Assembly: GCA_963717155.1 (NCBI GenBank)
Contig: OY970326.1
Span: 372,001 to 436,000, forward strand
Length of the DNA: 64,000 bases
From: G963717155 sp963717155
GTDB taxonomy: Bacteria; Actinomycetota; Thermoleophilia; Gaiellales; JALYLC01
Reading direction: 5' to 3'
Shown: piece after piece, positions 50,047 to 59,043 of the stretch
Position numbering within the stretch: position 1 is the first letter of the stretch
How the letters are laid out: each line of letters begins with the position of its first letter
Position numbers and translations under genes: made by a program
Notes under the pieces: generated by a model
Told to the model about the DNA's origin: nothing
Database searches by the model: none
The model's input: the letters and a program-made list of their open reading frames with translations, nothing else

Positions 50047-50704
50047 GTGACCCTGCCGCGACCGCTCGCCGTCCTCGTCGTCACCGCCGACGACAGGGTC
50101 GGGCGCCAGCTCCGACGTGGCCTCGTCGGCGAGGGGCTGTCCGCTGTCCCGGGCGATCCAACGGAGCCGGCCTCGCTCGTCCGGGCGTCGCAGCGCTCGG
50201 GCGCCCGCGTCGCGCTCGTCGATCTCGACATCCCGCACGCGGGCGGTCTCGCGATGCTCGCGGTACTGCGCGCCGTCCCGCACGTCGCGCCTCTGATGTT
50301 CACGCGATTGCCGGTGCCGGTGGCGCTGCGGCCGGCCCTCGAGCGCGGCGCCGTCGGCTGCCTTGCCGGGCAGGTGCGCCCGCGCCGTCTCGCGCTCGCC
50401 GTGCGCGCCGCCGAGCGAGGGGAGTCGGTGCTCTCGCCGGCGTTGACGCGCCAGCTCCTGCGCGAGCTCACGTCGGCCGGCAGGAGGCCGCTCGAGGCAC
50501 GCGGCGTAACCGCGCGCGAGCGCGAGGTGCTCGGTCTGCTGGCGGAGGGACGCCGCACCGACGAGGTCGCGCGCGACCTCACGCTCTCGACGGGAGACCG
50601 TGCGAGGGCACGTCAAGTCGGTCCTGCGCAAGCTCGGCGTGCGCACCTGTGCGGCCGCTGTCGCACTGCTCGTCGCCGAGTGGCATGCTCAGCCCGATGG
50701 TTGA
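50047..50704 (+). pseudogene. LuxR-type response regulator with degenerate receiver, frameshifted
   Basis: The protein of about 218 residues has a receiver-like domain (LVVTADDRVGRQLRRGLVGE; likely phospho-acceptor in ALVDLDIPHAGG). The conserved receiver Lys is missing: AGQVRP replaces LLKDxxP. The LuxR HTH starts VTAREREVLGLLAEGRRTDEVARDLTLS and continues only in the +1 frame as ETVRGHVKSVLRKLGVRTCA to HAQPDG. One extra A near 50590 explains the break. The rejoined gene ends 8 nt inside folK. A regulator inserted between folB and folK is unusual. GTG at 50041 is an alternative start. Confidence 0.78.
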
Positions 50705-51222
50705 CGCATACGTGGGGCTCGGCGCCAACCTGGGCGATCCGAGAGCGCAGCTCGAGGCGGCGCTCCGTGCGCTCGCCTCGCACCCCGGGGTCGAGCTGCG
50801 AGCCGTCAGCGCGGCGTACGAGAGCGATCCCGTCGGTCCGGTCGGCGATCAGCCGCCGTTCCTGAACGCGGTCGCACTGGTCGGGACGACCCTTGCGCCG
50901 GATGCGCTGCTTCGGGTGCTGCTCGAGATCGAGGACACGCTCGGGCGCACGCGCACCGTGCGCTTCGGTCCGCGCACGTGCGACCTCGACCTGCTCCTGT
51001 ACGGACGCACCGTGCTGGACGAGCCCGGACCTCGTGCTACCCCATCCGCGTCTCGCGGAGCGGCGCTTCGTCCTCGAGCCGCTCGCCGAGCTCGCACCCG
51101 AGCTCGAGCTGCCCGACGGCAGGCGGATCGCCGATCTGCTGGCCGCTGTCGGCGACCAGGGGGTGCGTCGCCTGGACGGGCCGCCTCTCGGTGATCCCGT
51201 ACGTGCCGCGCGGCTACCATGA
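50697..51222 (+). pseudogene. folK: HPPK (6-hydroxymethyl-dihydropterin pyrophosphokinase), frameshifted
   Basis: FolK transfers pyrophosphate from ATP to 6-hydroxymethyl-dihydropterin, the step between FolB and FolP. The first frame has AYVGLGANLGDPRAQLEAAL, PPFLNAVALV, LEIEDTLGRTRTVRFGPRTCDLDLLLYG with the Mg-binding Asp pair. After VLDEP the signature DLVLPHPRLAERRFVLEPLA is in the +1 frame and runs to 51222. One extra G near 51028 explains it. The intact protein would be about 174 residues. As the step is essential for folate synthesis, an assembly error is likely. Confidence 0.88.
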
Positions 51223-51274
51223 GCACGAGCCCGGCACCGTCGTCGGGCGTCGTTCCCATTAGCAGGAGCTGCTG

Positions 51275-51619
51275 ATGTCCCACGTCGACGATCTCGAAGA
51301 GTTCGACGCCGAGCTGGAGCTACGTCTCAAGCGCGAGTACGCGACCGTCTTCGGGCTCTTCCGGTACTGCGTGCTCACGCAGGAGGCGACGTACCTCTGC
51401 AATCGGCTGAACCTGCAGATCGATCACCAGCCGTCCTACCCCCTGATCCACCTCGCCATGGAGGACGTCTGGGTGTGGGACAAGAACCGGCCGACGCGGA
51501 TCATCCCGAAGGCGGACGTCCATACCACACAGGACGTCACCATCGAGGAGCTGAAGCCCGAGGACGGCCTCGAGACGACCCTTCCGGCCGACTTCGTCGT
51601 GCCGCCGGAATCGGAGTAG
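51275..51619 (+). CDS. DUF2469-like protein
   Basis: This 114-residue acidic protein resembles the actinobacterial DUF2469 family. Matching parts are LEEFDAELELRLKREYATVFGLFRYCVLTQEATYLCNRL and the diagnostic EDVWVWDKNRPTRIIP ... DVTIEELKPEDG. The family is highly conserved in actinobacteria but its function is unknown. Its stop lies 3 nt before the proposed CTG start of coaX. Confidence 0.78.
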   Translation: MSHVDDLEEFDAELELRLKREYATVFGLFRYCVLTQEATYLCNRLNLQIDHQPSYPLIHLAMEDVWVWDKNRPTRIIPKADVHTTQDVTIEELKPEDGLETTLPADFVVPPESE

Positions 51620-51622
51620 CAC

Positions 51623-52399
51623 CTGCCACCCGAGGCGCTGCTCGCGGTTGACGTCGGCAACACGCAGACGGTGCTCGGCCTGTTCGACGGTGAGGCGCTC
51701 GTCGAGCGCTGGCGCGTCGCGACGCAGCGTCAGCTGACGGCCGACGATCTCGCCTCGATGCTCCAGGGCCTGCTCGACCTGCGCGATCTCGACCGGTCGC
51801 GCATCGAGGCCGTCGCGATCTCGTCCACCGTGCCGTCGCTCGGCTCGGCGTGGGCGGGGCTCTCCCGGAACCGTCTGGGGTGCACGCCGCTCGTGATCGG
51901 GCCTGGCGTGCACACGGGCATGCCTGTCCTGATCGACAACCCGAGCGAGGTCGGACCCGACCGCATCGTGAACTCCGTCGCCGCGCACGCGCTCGTCGGA
52001 GGTCCGTGCATCGCCGTCGACTTCGGGACGTCGACCAACTTCGACGCGGTGTCCGCAGCCGGGGAGTACCTCGGTGGGGCGCTCGCCCCCGGCGTCGAGA
52101 TCTCGATGGATGCGCTGTTCGGCCGTGCCGCGCGACTCTTCAAGGTCGACCTGAGCGCGCCCGCGACCGCGATCGGGCGCAGCACGCAGACGGCGCTTCA
52201 GAGCGGCGCCGTCTTCGGCTTCGCGGGACAGGTCGACGGGATCGTCGAGCGCATGCGCGCCGAGCTCGGCGGCCACGCGGCCACGGTCGCGACCGGCGGG
52301 CTGGCCGAGCTGATCGTGCCGCACACCCGCACGCTGGTCAGGCACGAGCCCGATTTGACGCTGGACGGGCTCCGCCTCGTCTGGCAGCGGAACCGCTAG
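51623..52399 (+). CDS. coaX: Type III pantothenate kinase CoaX, CTG start
   Basis: CoaX phosphorylates pantothenate, the first step of CoA synthesis. The protein has the N-terminal phosphate loop AVDVGNTQTVLGLF with its essential Asp, NPSEVGPDRIVNSVAAH, AVDFGTSTNFDAVS and GGALAPGVEISMDALF. The first ATG/GTG/TTG in frame (51671) lies after the essential DVGNT motif. The only start that keeps it and has a ribosome site is CTG at 51623, with CGGAG 6 nt before it. This gives 258 residues, normal for the family. A CTG at 51638 is possible but crowds any ribosome site. Confidence 0.92.
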   Translation: MPPEALLAVDVGNTQTVLGLFDGEALVERWRVATQRQLTADDLASMLQGLLDLRDLDRSRIEAVAISSTVPSLGSAWAGLSRNRLGCTPLVIGPGVHTGMPVLIDNPSEVGPDRIVNSVAAHALVGGPCIAVDFGTSTNFDAVSAAGEYLGGALAPGVEISMDALFGRAARLFKVDLSAPATAIGRSTQTALQSGAVFGFAGQVDGIVERMRAELGGHAATVATGGLAELIVPHTRTLVRHEPDLTLDGLRLVWQRNR

Positions 52400-52407
52400 G
52401 CACCCTC

Positions 52408-53085
52408 ATGCACGAGGCGGCGCGAGTCCTCGTGTACGGGCTCTTCGCGGCCGCGAGCCCCACGGTGCTGCTCGCGACGCTGGTCGTGCTGGGCAGCAAG
52501 AGCCCGCGGCGGAACGGCTTCGCGTTCATGTTGGCGTTCGTGCTCGGAATGACGATCGCGTTCGTGCTCGCCCTCACGCTCGGCGAGGCAGTGACGTCGA
52601 ACGACAGGCACGAGAACTCCAGGGCCGCGACGTTGCTCGAGCTGCTCGCCGGTCTGGCGCTGCTCGCGATCGCAATGCGGATGCGTCCGCCGCACGCGCC
52701 GAAGGAGCCCGATCCCGAATCGAGGACGGAGCACCTGTTTGCCCGTCTCGAGCGGGTCAGGCCGGCGACCGTCTTCGGCATCGGCCTTCCGCTCGGGGTC
52801 GGCGCGAAGCGCCTGACGATCACCCTGCTCGCCGCAGGCACGGTCAGCCTGTCCGGCTTCGGCCGCGGCGGAAGGCTCGCGTTGAGCGTGCTCTACATCG
52901 CGATCGCAAGCGTCGTGGTGTGGCTTCCCGTCCTGATCTACCTGATCCTCGGCGCCCATGCAGATGACATCGTCGCCAGCACTCGTGCGTGGATCACGAG
53001 GAACCAGGAGCGCTTCACGTTCTACTCGGTGACCGTGCTGGGAGTGGTCCTGCTCGGCGACGGTCTCCTGCGGACCTTCTCGTGA
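52408..53085 (+). CDS. GAP-family membrane protein (Sap-like)
   Basis: This 225-residue protein has six predicted transmembrane helices, with a polar loop after the third (MRPPHAPKEPDPESRTEHLFARLER). The opening LFAAASPTVLLATLVVLGSKSPRRNGFAFMLAF and the middle FGIGLPLGVGAKRLTITLLAAGTV match the GAP/LysE-like family. One member assists glycolipid or sulfolipid export in mycobacteria. The substrate is unknown. It starts 8 nt after coaX. Confidence 0.75.
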   Translation: MHEAARVLVYGLFAAASPTVLLATLVVLGSKSPRRNGFAFMLAFVLGMTIAFVLALTLGEAVTSNDRHENSRAATLLELLAGLALLAIAMRMRPPHAPKEPDPESRTEHLFARLERVRPATVFGIGLPLGVGAKRLTITLLAAGTVSLSGFGRGGRLALSVLYIAIASVVVWLPVLIYLILGAHADDIVASTRAWITRNQERFTFYSVTVLGVVLLGDGLLRTFS

Positions 53086-53116
53086 CCGGGGATCGACCCC
53101 CTACCGTGCCAGCGTC

Positions 53117-54004
53117 GTGAACGCACTCGCGGGACTCCTGGCAATCCTGGCGACGATCTGCTTCGCCCTCGCGGCGACGCTGTGGCAGCGCGCCTCCATG
53201 AGCCTCGGCGGCATCTCGATGGCGCAGCCGCAGTCGTTCGTCCGGCTCGCGACCAGCTGGATCTGGCTGCTCGGTCTGGCAGCCCAGGGACTCGGCGTCG
53301 TGTTCCAGGCCGGCGCCCTCGACCGCGGACGCGTCGCGGTCATCCAGCCGCTGCTCGTGACGACCATCGTCTGGGCGCTTCCGCTGGGGTACTTCCTGAC
53401 CGGGCAGAGGGTCACCTGGCGTCAGGGAGAAGGCGCGGCGATCATCGTCCTCGGGCTCGCGATCTTCACCGTCATCGGCGACCCGGCCGGCGGCGTCGAC
53501 TCGGCTCCGGGCTCCGAGTGGCTCGCGGCGGTCATCGTCATCGGGGCGAGCTGTGTCGCCCTCTGCCTGTTCGCGAACCGCGGCGGACTGACGGTGAAGG
53601 CCGCGATTCTCGGCACGGTCGCCGGCATCCTCTTCGGCCTGTCGGCAACCCTGATGAAGCCGGTCGTCGAGAGCCTGCACAGCGAGGGCTGGGGCGCCTT
53701 CGGCGACTGGGAGCTCTGGGTCATGGCGATCGGCGGGATCGTCGGCTTCCTCGTGCAGCAGGTCTCGCTCGCGACGGGGAAGCTCGTGCCCTCGGTGGCG
53801 ACGGTCTCGGTGGCGAACCCGGTCGTGAGCGTCATCCTCGGGGCGCTTATCCTGCAGGAGCGGCTCGACAGGAACCCGCCCTGGCACTTCGTGGTCGCCG
53901 TCGCCGGACTCGCCGTGGCGCTCCTGGGCGCCGCTGTGGTCTCGGCGGCGCACGAGGAGGGCGCGCGGGCCGAGGTCGCAGCCGCGCAGCCTTCGCTTGC
54001 CTAA
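53117..54004 (+). CDS. DMT-family transporter
   Basis: This 295-residue protein has about nine or ten transmembrane helices in two EamA-like halves. Features include LLAILATICFALAATLWQRASM at the start, DRGRVAVIQPLLVTTIVWALPLGYFL, and VSVANPVVSVILGALILQERLDRNP near the end. It resembles the drug/metabolite superfamily's small-molecule exporters, but I cannot assign a substrate. GTG at 53117 follows a 31-nt gap after the GAP-family gene. Confidence 0.82.
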   Translation: MNALAGLLAILATICFALAATLWQRASMSLGGISMAQPQSFVRLATSWIWLLGLAAQGLGVVFQAGALDRGRVAVIQPLLVTTIVWALPLGYFLTGQRVTWRQGEGAAIIVLGLAIFTVIGDPAGGVDSAPGSEWLAAVIVIGASCVALCLFANRGGLTVKAAILGTVAGILFGLSATLMKPVVESLHSEGWGAFGDWELWVMAIGGIVGFLVQQVSLATGKLVPSVATVSVANPVVSVILGALILQERLDRNPPWHFVVAVAGLAVALLGAAVVSAAHEEGARAEVAAAQPSLA

Positions 54005-55098
54005 CCTCCCGCGTAGATCGAGATCGGCAGGTCGAGGAAGCTGTCGTCGTCGATATCCCCGAGCGATGCGATCTCGCGATCACCGTGCTCGATCAGGGAC
54101 TCCGCCCCCGGCGCCGCCTCGAGCAGCAACCGCTCGACCTCGCCGACGCTCTGGGCCGTCGCGAGCGCGGCGCGCATGTGCTTGCCGAGGCGGCCGCCGC
54201 GGAGATACCACCCGTAGAACTTGCGGAGCCAGCCGACGGCGCGCTCGGGACTGAGCTCGCGGCTGACCTCGCGGACGAAGCGCACGATCTCGGCAGCGAG
54301 CTCCTCGTCGGACGGCCGCTCCGCGGGTCCGCCCAGCAGCTCCCGCAACAGCCACGGGTTGCCCTGGACGCCGCGTCCGACCATCACGGCTGCTGCCCCC
54401 GTCGTGGCGAGAATGGCCTGCGCTCGCGCGCGGCTCGTGATATCGCCCGAGGCGAGCACCGGGACGTCGACGAGCGATACCAGCTCGGCCGTCAGGGCGT
54501 GGTCGGCCTCGCCGGTGTACATCTGCACGGCGGAACGCGGGTGGAGCGTCAGCGCCTGTGCGCCGGCCTCGACGAGTCTCGGCCCCAGCTCGAGCGCGCT
54601 CCGCGAGCCGTTCCGGAGACCCCGTCGCATCTTGACCGTCACCGGCACGGAGACGGCGTCGGCGACGGCGCTGGTGATCCGGCAGGCCTGGTCGGCGTCC
54701 TCGAGCAGCGACGCGCCCGATGACGTCTTCGTCACCTTGCGCACGGGGCAGCCCATGTTGATGTCGACGATGTCGGCACCGGCCGCCTCGCACAGCCGCG
54801 CGGCCTCCGCACAGGCGACGGGGTCCGACCCGAACACCTGGACGGCGAGGGGGTGCTCGTCGCGCGCGATGCGCAGGTAGCCGAGCGTGCGCTCGTTCTT
54901 GTGCGTCAGACCGCATGCCGAGACCATCTCCGAGCACACGAGCCCCGCGCCGAACCGCTTGCCCTGACGACGGAACGCCTGCACCGAGACGCCCGCCATC
55001 GGCGCGATGATCACGCGATTCACGATCTCGACGTCACCGATGAAGAACGGCGACGTCAGGTCGATCGTGTGCGGGGCGGTCTCGGTCGCGGACACCAT
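54001..55098 (-). CDS. dus: tRNA-dihydrouridine synthase
   Basis: This 365-residue FMN enzyme reduces uridine to dihydrouridine in tRNA D-loops. The TIM barrel has IIAPMAGVSVQAFRRQGKRFGAGLVCSEM, the catalytic Cys in DINMGCPVRKVTKTSSGASLLED, VTVKMRRG, LTLHPRSAVQMYTGEAD and PVLASGDI ... GRGVQGNPWL. A helical tRNA-binding C-domain follows. It is of the DusB type. The frame is open upstream; ATG at 55098 or GTG one codon later are likely starts. It overlaps the DMT gene end by 4 nt on the other strand. Confidence 0.94.
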   Translation of the reverse strand: MVSATETAPHTIDLTSPFFIGDVEIVNRVIIAPMAGVSVQAFRRQGKRFGAGLVCSEMVSACGLTHKNERTLGYLRIARDEHPLAVQVFGSDPVACAEAARLCEAAGADIVDINMGCPVRKVTKTSSGASLLEDADQACRITSAVADAVSVPVTVKMRRGLRNGSRSALELGPRLVEAGAQALTLHPRSAVQMYTGEADHALTAELVSLVDVPVLASGDITSRARAQAILATTGAAAVMVGRGVQGNPWLLRELLGGPAERPSDEELAAEIVRFVREVSRELSPERAVGWLRKFYGWYLRGGRLGKHMRAALATAQSVGEVERLLLEAAPGAESLIEHGDREIASLGDIDDDSFLDLPISIYAGG

Positions 55099-55213
55099 CC
55101 AAGTGTACGGGTCGTGGATCATCCGATCCTCTACACTGCGACCCGCGACTGCCCTCTGCGGGGCGCGCTGCCATGCAACGAGACTCGGGCTGCGGCCCGC
55201 TTGGAGGCCGAAG

Positions 55214-55693
55214 GTGGAGAAGGACGTCATCCTGACGCCCGAGGGGTTCGACAAGCTCCAGAAGGAGCTCGAGACGCTGACGACCGACCGTCGTCGCGAC
55301 GTTGCCGATCGGATCCGCGAGGCCCGCGAGTTCGGTGACATCTCGGAGAACTCCGAGTACGACGACGCGAAGAACGAGCAGGCGATGCTCGAGAATCAGA
55401 TCGCCAAGCTCGAGGAGCAGCTCCGCGCGGCTCGCGTGATCGACTCGTCCGAGGTATCCCGCGACACCGTGTCGCTGGGGAGCCAGGTCACGGTCGAGCA
55501 CGAAGGCGGCAAGAAGGCGACCTACATGATCGTCGGCTCGGCAGAGGCCGATCCGCTGTCCGAGCCCGCGCGCATCTCGAACGAGTCGCCGGTCGGACGA
55601 GCGCTGCTCGGGCGCAAGAAGGGCGAGAAGCTCGATGTCGCCGTGCCGCAGGGCACGTTGAAGCTCAAGGTCGCCGCGATCAAAGCGCCGTAA
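55214..55693 (+). CDS. greA: Transcription elongation factor GreA
   Basis: GreA rescues backtracked RNA polymerase by stimulating transcript cleavage. The 159-residue protein has an N-terminal coiled coil (about 5-75) with the acidic tip DISENSEYDDAKNEQ, and a C-terminal FKBP-like domain with GSQVTVEHEGG and SNESPVGRALLGRKKGEKLDV. GTG at 55214 has GGAGG 6 nt before it. lysS starts 12 nt after its stop. Confidence 0.96.
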   Translation: MEKDVILTPEGFDKLQKELETLTTDRRRDVADRIREAREFGDISENSEYDDAKNEQAMLENQIAKLEEQLRAARVIDSSEVSRDTVSLGSQVTVEHEGGKKATYMIVGSAEADPLSEPARISNESPVGRALLGRKKGEKLDVAVPQGTLKLKVAAIKAP

Positions 55694-55705
55694 GGCGCGG
55701 CGCGC

Positions 55706-57109
55706 ATGGCCGGCCTGCCTCACCGCTTCGGCGATCGCACCGCGATCGCCGACGTGCTCGCCGCGCACGAGGACCTCGAGGCGGGTGGCGCGTCCGGAGC
55801 GCACTACCGGCTCGCCGGGCGCATTCTCGGGCGCCGCGGCATGGGCAAGGCCGCGTTCCTCGATCTCGAGGACCGTTCCGGCCGCATCCAGCTGATGGCG
55901 ACGGCCGACGGTCTCGGCGAGCAGTACGAGGTGCTCGGCGACGTGACGCTCGGCGACATCGTCGGCGTCTCGGGCGAGGCCGTCCGCAGCCGCCGGGGCG
56001 AGCTCTCGCTCCAGCTCGAGTCGTACGAGCTGCTCGCTCCGAACCAGCACCCGCTGCCCGACCTCTACCACGGCCTCGCCGATGTCGAGACGCGCTACCG
56101 CCAGCGCTACCTCGACCTGCTCGTGAACCCCGAGGTCCGCAGCGACGTCCAGCTGCGCGCGCGCGTCGTGTCGTCGCTGCGGCGCGAGCTCGACGCGGCC
56201 GGCTTCATCGAGGTCGAGACCCCGGTGCTGCAGCCGCTCTACGGCGGCGCCAACGCCCGCCCGTTCACGACGCATCACAACGAGCTCGACCGCGACCTCT
56301 ACCTGCGGATCGCGACCGAGCTGTATCTCAAGCGGCTGATCGTCGGCGGCCTCGAGCGCGTGTACGAGCTCGGCAAGGACTTCCGCAACGAGGGCGTCTC
56401 GTTCAAGCACAACCCCGAGTTCACGATGCTCGAGTGGTACGAGGCGTACGCGGACGTCACGGACGCCATGGCGCGGACGGAGTCGCTGGTCGCCGCTGCG
56501 GCGATCGCGGCGAACGGCACGACGATCGTCGAGCGGGACGGCGTCGAGGTGGATCTGGCGCCGCCGTGGCCGCGGGTATCGCTCGCGCGTGCGATCGAGG
56601 AGCGCTCCGGGATCGACCCGCTGGCCGTGCGCGACCCCGACGAGCTGCGCCGCCTGTCGGTCGCGGCGGGCGCTGCGGCTGCCGCCAACGACGACACGTG
56701 GCCGCAGCTGGTCGACCGGCTGCTCTCCCACTTCGTCGAGCCGCACGTCACGTCCCCCGTCTTTCTCGTCGACTACCCGGTCGAGCTCTCCCCGCTCGCG
56801 CGCAGGCGGGAGGACGACCCCTCGATGGTCGAGCGCTTCGAGGCGTTCGCGCTGGGCATGGAGGTCGCGAACGGCTTCTCCGAGCTGAACGATCCCGACG
56901 ACCAGCTCGCCCGCTTCGAGGAGCAGGTCCGCAATCGCGCCGCCGGGGACGACGAGGCGCAGCCGCTCGATGCCGACTACGTGGAGGCCCTCCGCTACGG
57001 CATGCCGCCGACGGGTGGCGTCGGGCTCGGGATCGACCGGCTGGTGATGCTGCTCGCGAACCGCCGCTCCATCCGCGACGTCATCCTGTTCCCGGCGTTG
57101 CGCACCTGA
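55706..57109 (+). CDS. lysS: Lysyl-tRNA synthetase, class II
   Basis: This 467-residue enzyme charges tRNA-Lys. An N-terminal OB-fold anticodon domain (about 35-125: AGRILGRRGMGKAAFLDLEDRSGRIQ) precedes the class II core. Motif 1 is near QLRARVVSSLRREL, motif 2 is GKDFRNEG ... FKHNPEFTMLEWYEAY and motif 3 is GGVGLGIDRLVML near the end. The length is slightly shorter than E. coli LysS. It is in line with greA and the Clp_N gene, with gaps of 12 and 4 nt. Confidence 0.96.
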   Translation: MAGLPHRFGDRTAIADVLAAHEDLEAGGASGAHYRLAGRILGRRGMGKAAFLDLEDRSGRIQLMATADGLGEQYEVLGDVTLGDIVGVSGEAVRSRRGELSLQLESYELLAPNQHPLPDLYHGLADVETRYRQRYLDLLVNPEVRSDVQLRARVVSSLRRELDAAGFIEVETPVLQPLYGGANARPFTTHHNELDRDLYLRIATELYLKRLIVGGLERVYELGKDFRNEGVSFKHNPEFTMLEWYEAYADVTDAMARTESLVAAAAIAANGTTIVERDGVEVDLAPPWPRVSLARAIEERSGIDPLAVRDPDELRRLSVAAGAAAAANDDTWPQLVDRLLSHFVEPHVTSPVFLVDYPVELSPLARRREDDPSMVERFEAFALGMEVANGFSELNDPDDQLARFEEQVRNRAAGDDEAQPLDADYVEALRYGMPPTGGVGLGIDRLVMLLANRRSIRDVILFPALRT

Positions 57110-57113
57110 GTCG

Positions 57114-58815
57114 ATGTTCGAGCGCCTCACCGAGCAAGGGCGCCTGGTGCTCGTGCTCGCCGAGGACGAGGCGCGCTCGCTCGGACACGATGAGGTCGGC
57201 ACGGGGCATCTCCTGCTCGGACTGCTCCGCCAGGACGACGACCTCGTCGAGATCCTCGGCGAGCCGGACGCCGTACGGAAACGCGTCGTCGAGCTGCTCG
57301 GCCTCGGTGAGGCGTCCGCACCCGGACCGCTGCCGTACTCGCCTCGCGCGAAGAACGTGATCGACATCGTCTTGACCGAGTCCCGGGCATCCCAGGCGGG
57401 TCCGCTGGAGCTCGCGCTGGTGCTGCTCATGCTCCCGGCCGAGGCAACCGCCATCAAGGCGCTGCGAGCGCTGGGCGTCGCGCCTGCTGTCGCGGGCGAG
57501 CGCATCTTCGCGATCCGGTCGGGGGAGCCGGCCCCGGTCGACGAGCCGGGCGGCCTGAGCCGGGCTGCACGCCGGGTGCTCGCGACGGCGGCGCGCCACG
57601 CCGAGGACGAGCCGGTTCGAGCCGAGCACATCCTGCTCGCGCTCGTGCTCGAGACGCCCGATCTCACCTCGCGGACGATCGGCGTGGCCGACGGGAGGGT
57701 GGTGCAGGAGCGCCTGGCCGGTCTGCTCGAAGGACCTGAGCGCCCGCTCGCGCTCGGACAGGACATCGCGATCCTCGAGGCTGCCCTGAAGAACATCGAG
57801 CGTGACAGCAATGCCGTCGTCACGCCCGAGCACCTGCTGCTCGGCGTGCTGGAGGTCGCGCCCGACGTGGTCGCTCGCGCCGCCGTCGATCTCCCTGCGA
57901 TCGAGGCCACCCTACGTGCATGGCAGGTCTCGTCGGAGGACGAGCCGGCCGGCGGTCTGCACCGGTTCTCCCCGGCGGCGCGCGAGGCGATCGCACGCGC
58001 GGCCGAGGAGGCGCGGATCCTCGATCACGCCTACGTCGGGACCGAGCACCTGCTCCTGGGCCTCCTGCGCGACGAGAAGGGCGCCGCGGGACGCGTGCTT
58101 GCCGACCTCCACATCCGGCTCGGCGAGGCACGTGTCCAGGTCGAGCGGATCGTCGGGCGTGGCGAGGCCGCGGCACCCGATGGCAAGCTGCCGTTCACCG
58201 CTCGCGCGAAGCGCGTGCTCCAGCTGGCGCTGCGCGAGTCGTTCCGGAGCTCGAAGATCGATACCGGGCACGTCCTGCTCGGGATCGAGCGCGACGGCGA
58301 TGGCGTCGCCATGATCGTGCTCGACCGGCTCGGCGCTTCCCGGGGGCTCGTCCGCCGCTGCACCATCGCGATGCTGGCACACGACCCGCTCGGAGACACC
58401 CGGCGCGTTCGCTCCGCCGAGCACCGGCGCCGCGTTCGTGAGCGCCGAGGACGAGGCCAACGCGCTCGGCCACGCGTGGGTCGGCTCGGAGCACCTGCTG
58501 CTCGCGCTGCTGCGCCGCGGCGGGCGTGGACCGGCGGCACTCGCCGATCTCGGTGTGACGCTCGTCACGGTGCAGTCGCGCATGCTCGAGTTCGGCGATC
58601 GTGGCGACGACGCGAGCGAGCGCTTCCTCACGGCACGGCTCGTGCGTGCCGTCACCGTGGCCGAGGAGCTCGCGCGTGAGGCCGGAAGGCCGCAGGCCGA
58701 CGACGTCGACCTGCTGCTCGGCCTCGTGCGCGAGAGCGTCGGGTTCGCCCGCACGCTGCTCGGACCGGCAGCCGACGAGGCCTCGCTCCGCCACGTGCTC
58801 GGGCGCCATTCGTAG
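57114..58815 (+). pseudogene. Protein made of four Clp N-domains only, frameshifted
   Basis: The rejoined protein of about 566 residues consists of four Clp_N (R) domains and has no AAA+ ATPase. They lie at about 1-140 (MFERLTEQGRLVLVLAEDEA ... VGTGHLLLGLL), 150-280 (VRAEHILLALV), 283-425 (DHAYVGTEHLLLGLL) and 435-566 (FVSAEDEANALGHAWVGSEH). The fourth lies in the +1 frame, joined if one G near 58392-58393 is removed (DPLETPGAFAPP). ClpC N-domains bind adaptors and phospho-arginine substrates. A tandem array next to clpC suggests a decoy, adaptor or substrate receptor. Confidence 0.8.
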
Positions 58816-59043
58816 CGTTTGATGCCAACTTCCTCAAGGTCGCGAACGTCTGTGCCGATGCCGTCCGCATCACATAAAGGCGGCCCGCGGAGCCTCTGGT
58901 ATTCTCGGTTTCGGACGCGACGCGCGCCGCTCCGGGAGGGCTCCCGGGAATATTCGCAACGCCTCTCGTCGTCTCCCTTTTACGGACCACCCCCCAACCG
59001 ACTTCTCAGTCTTCGCGACGCCCAAGAAAGGGGGGCCATCGCA

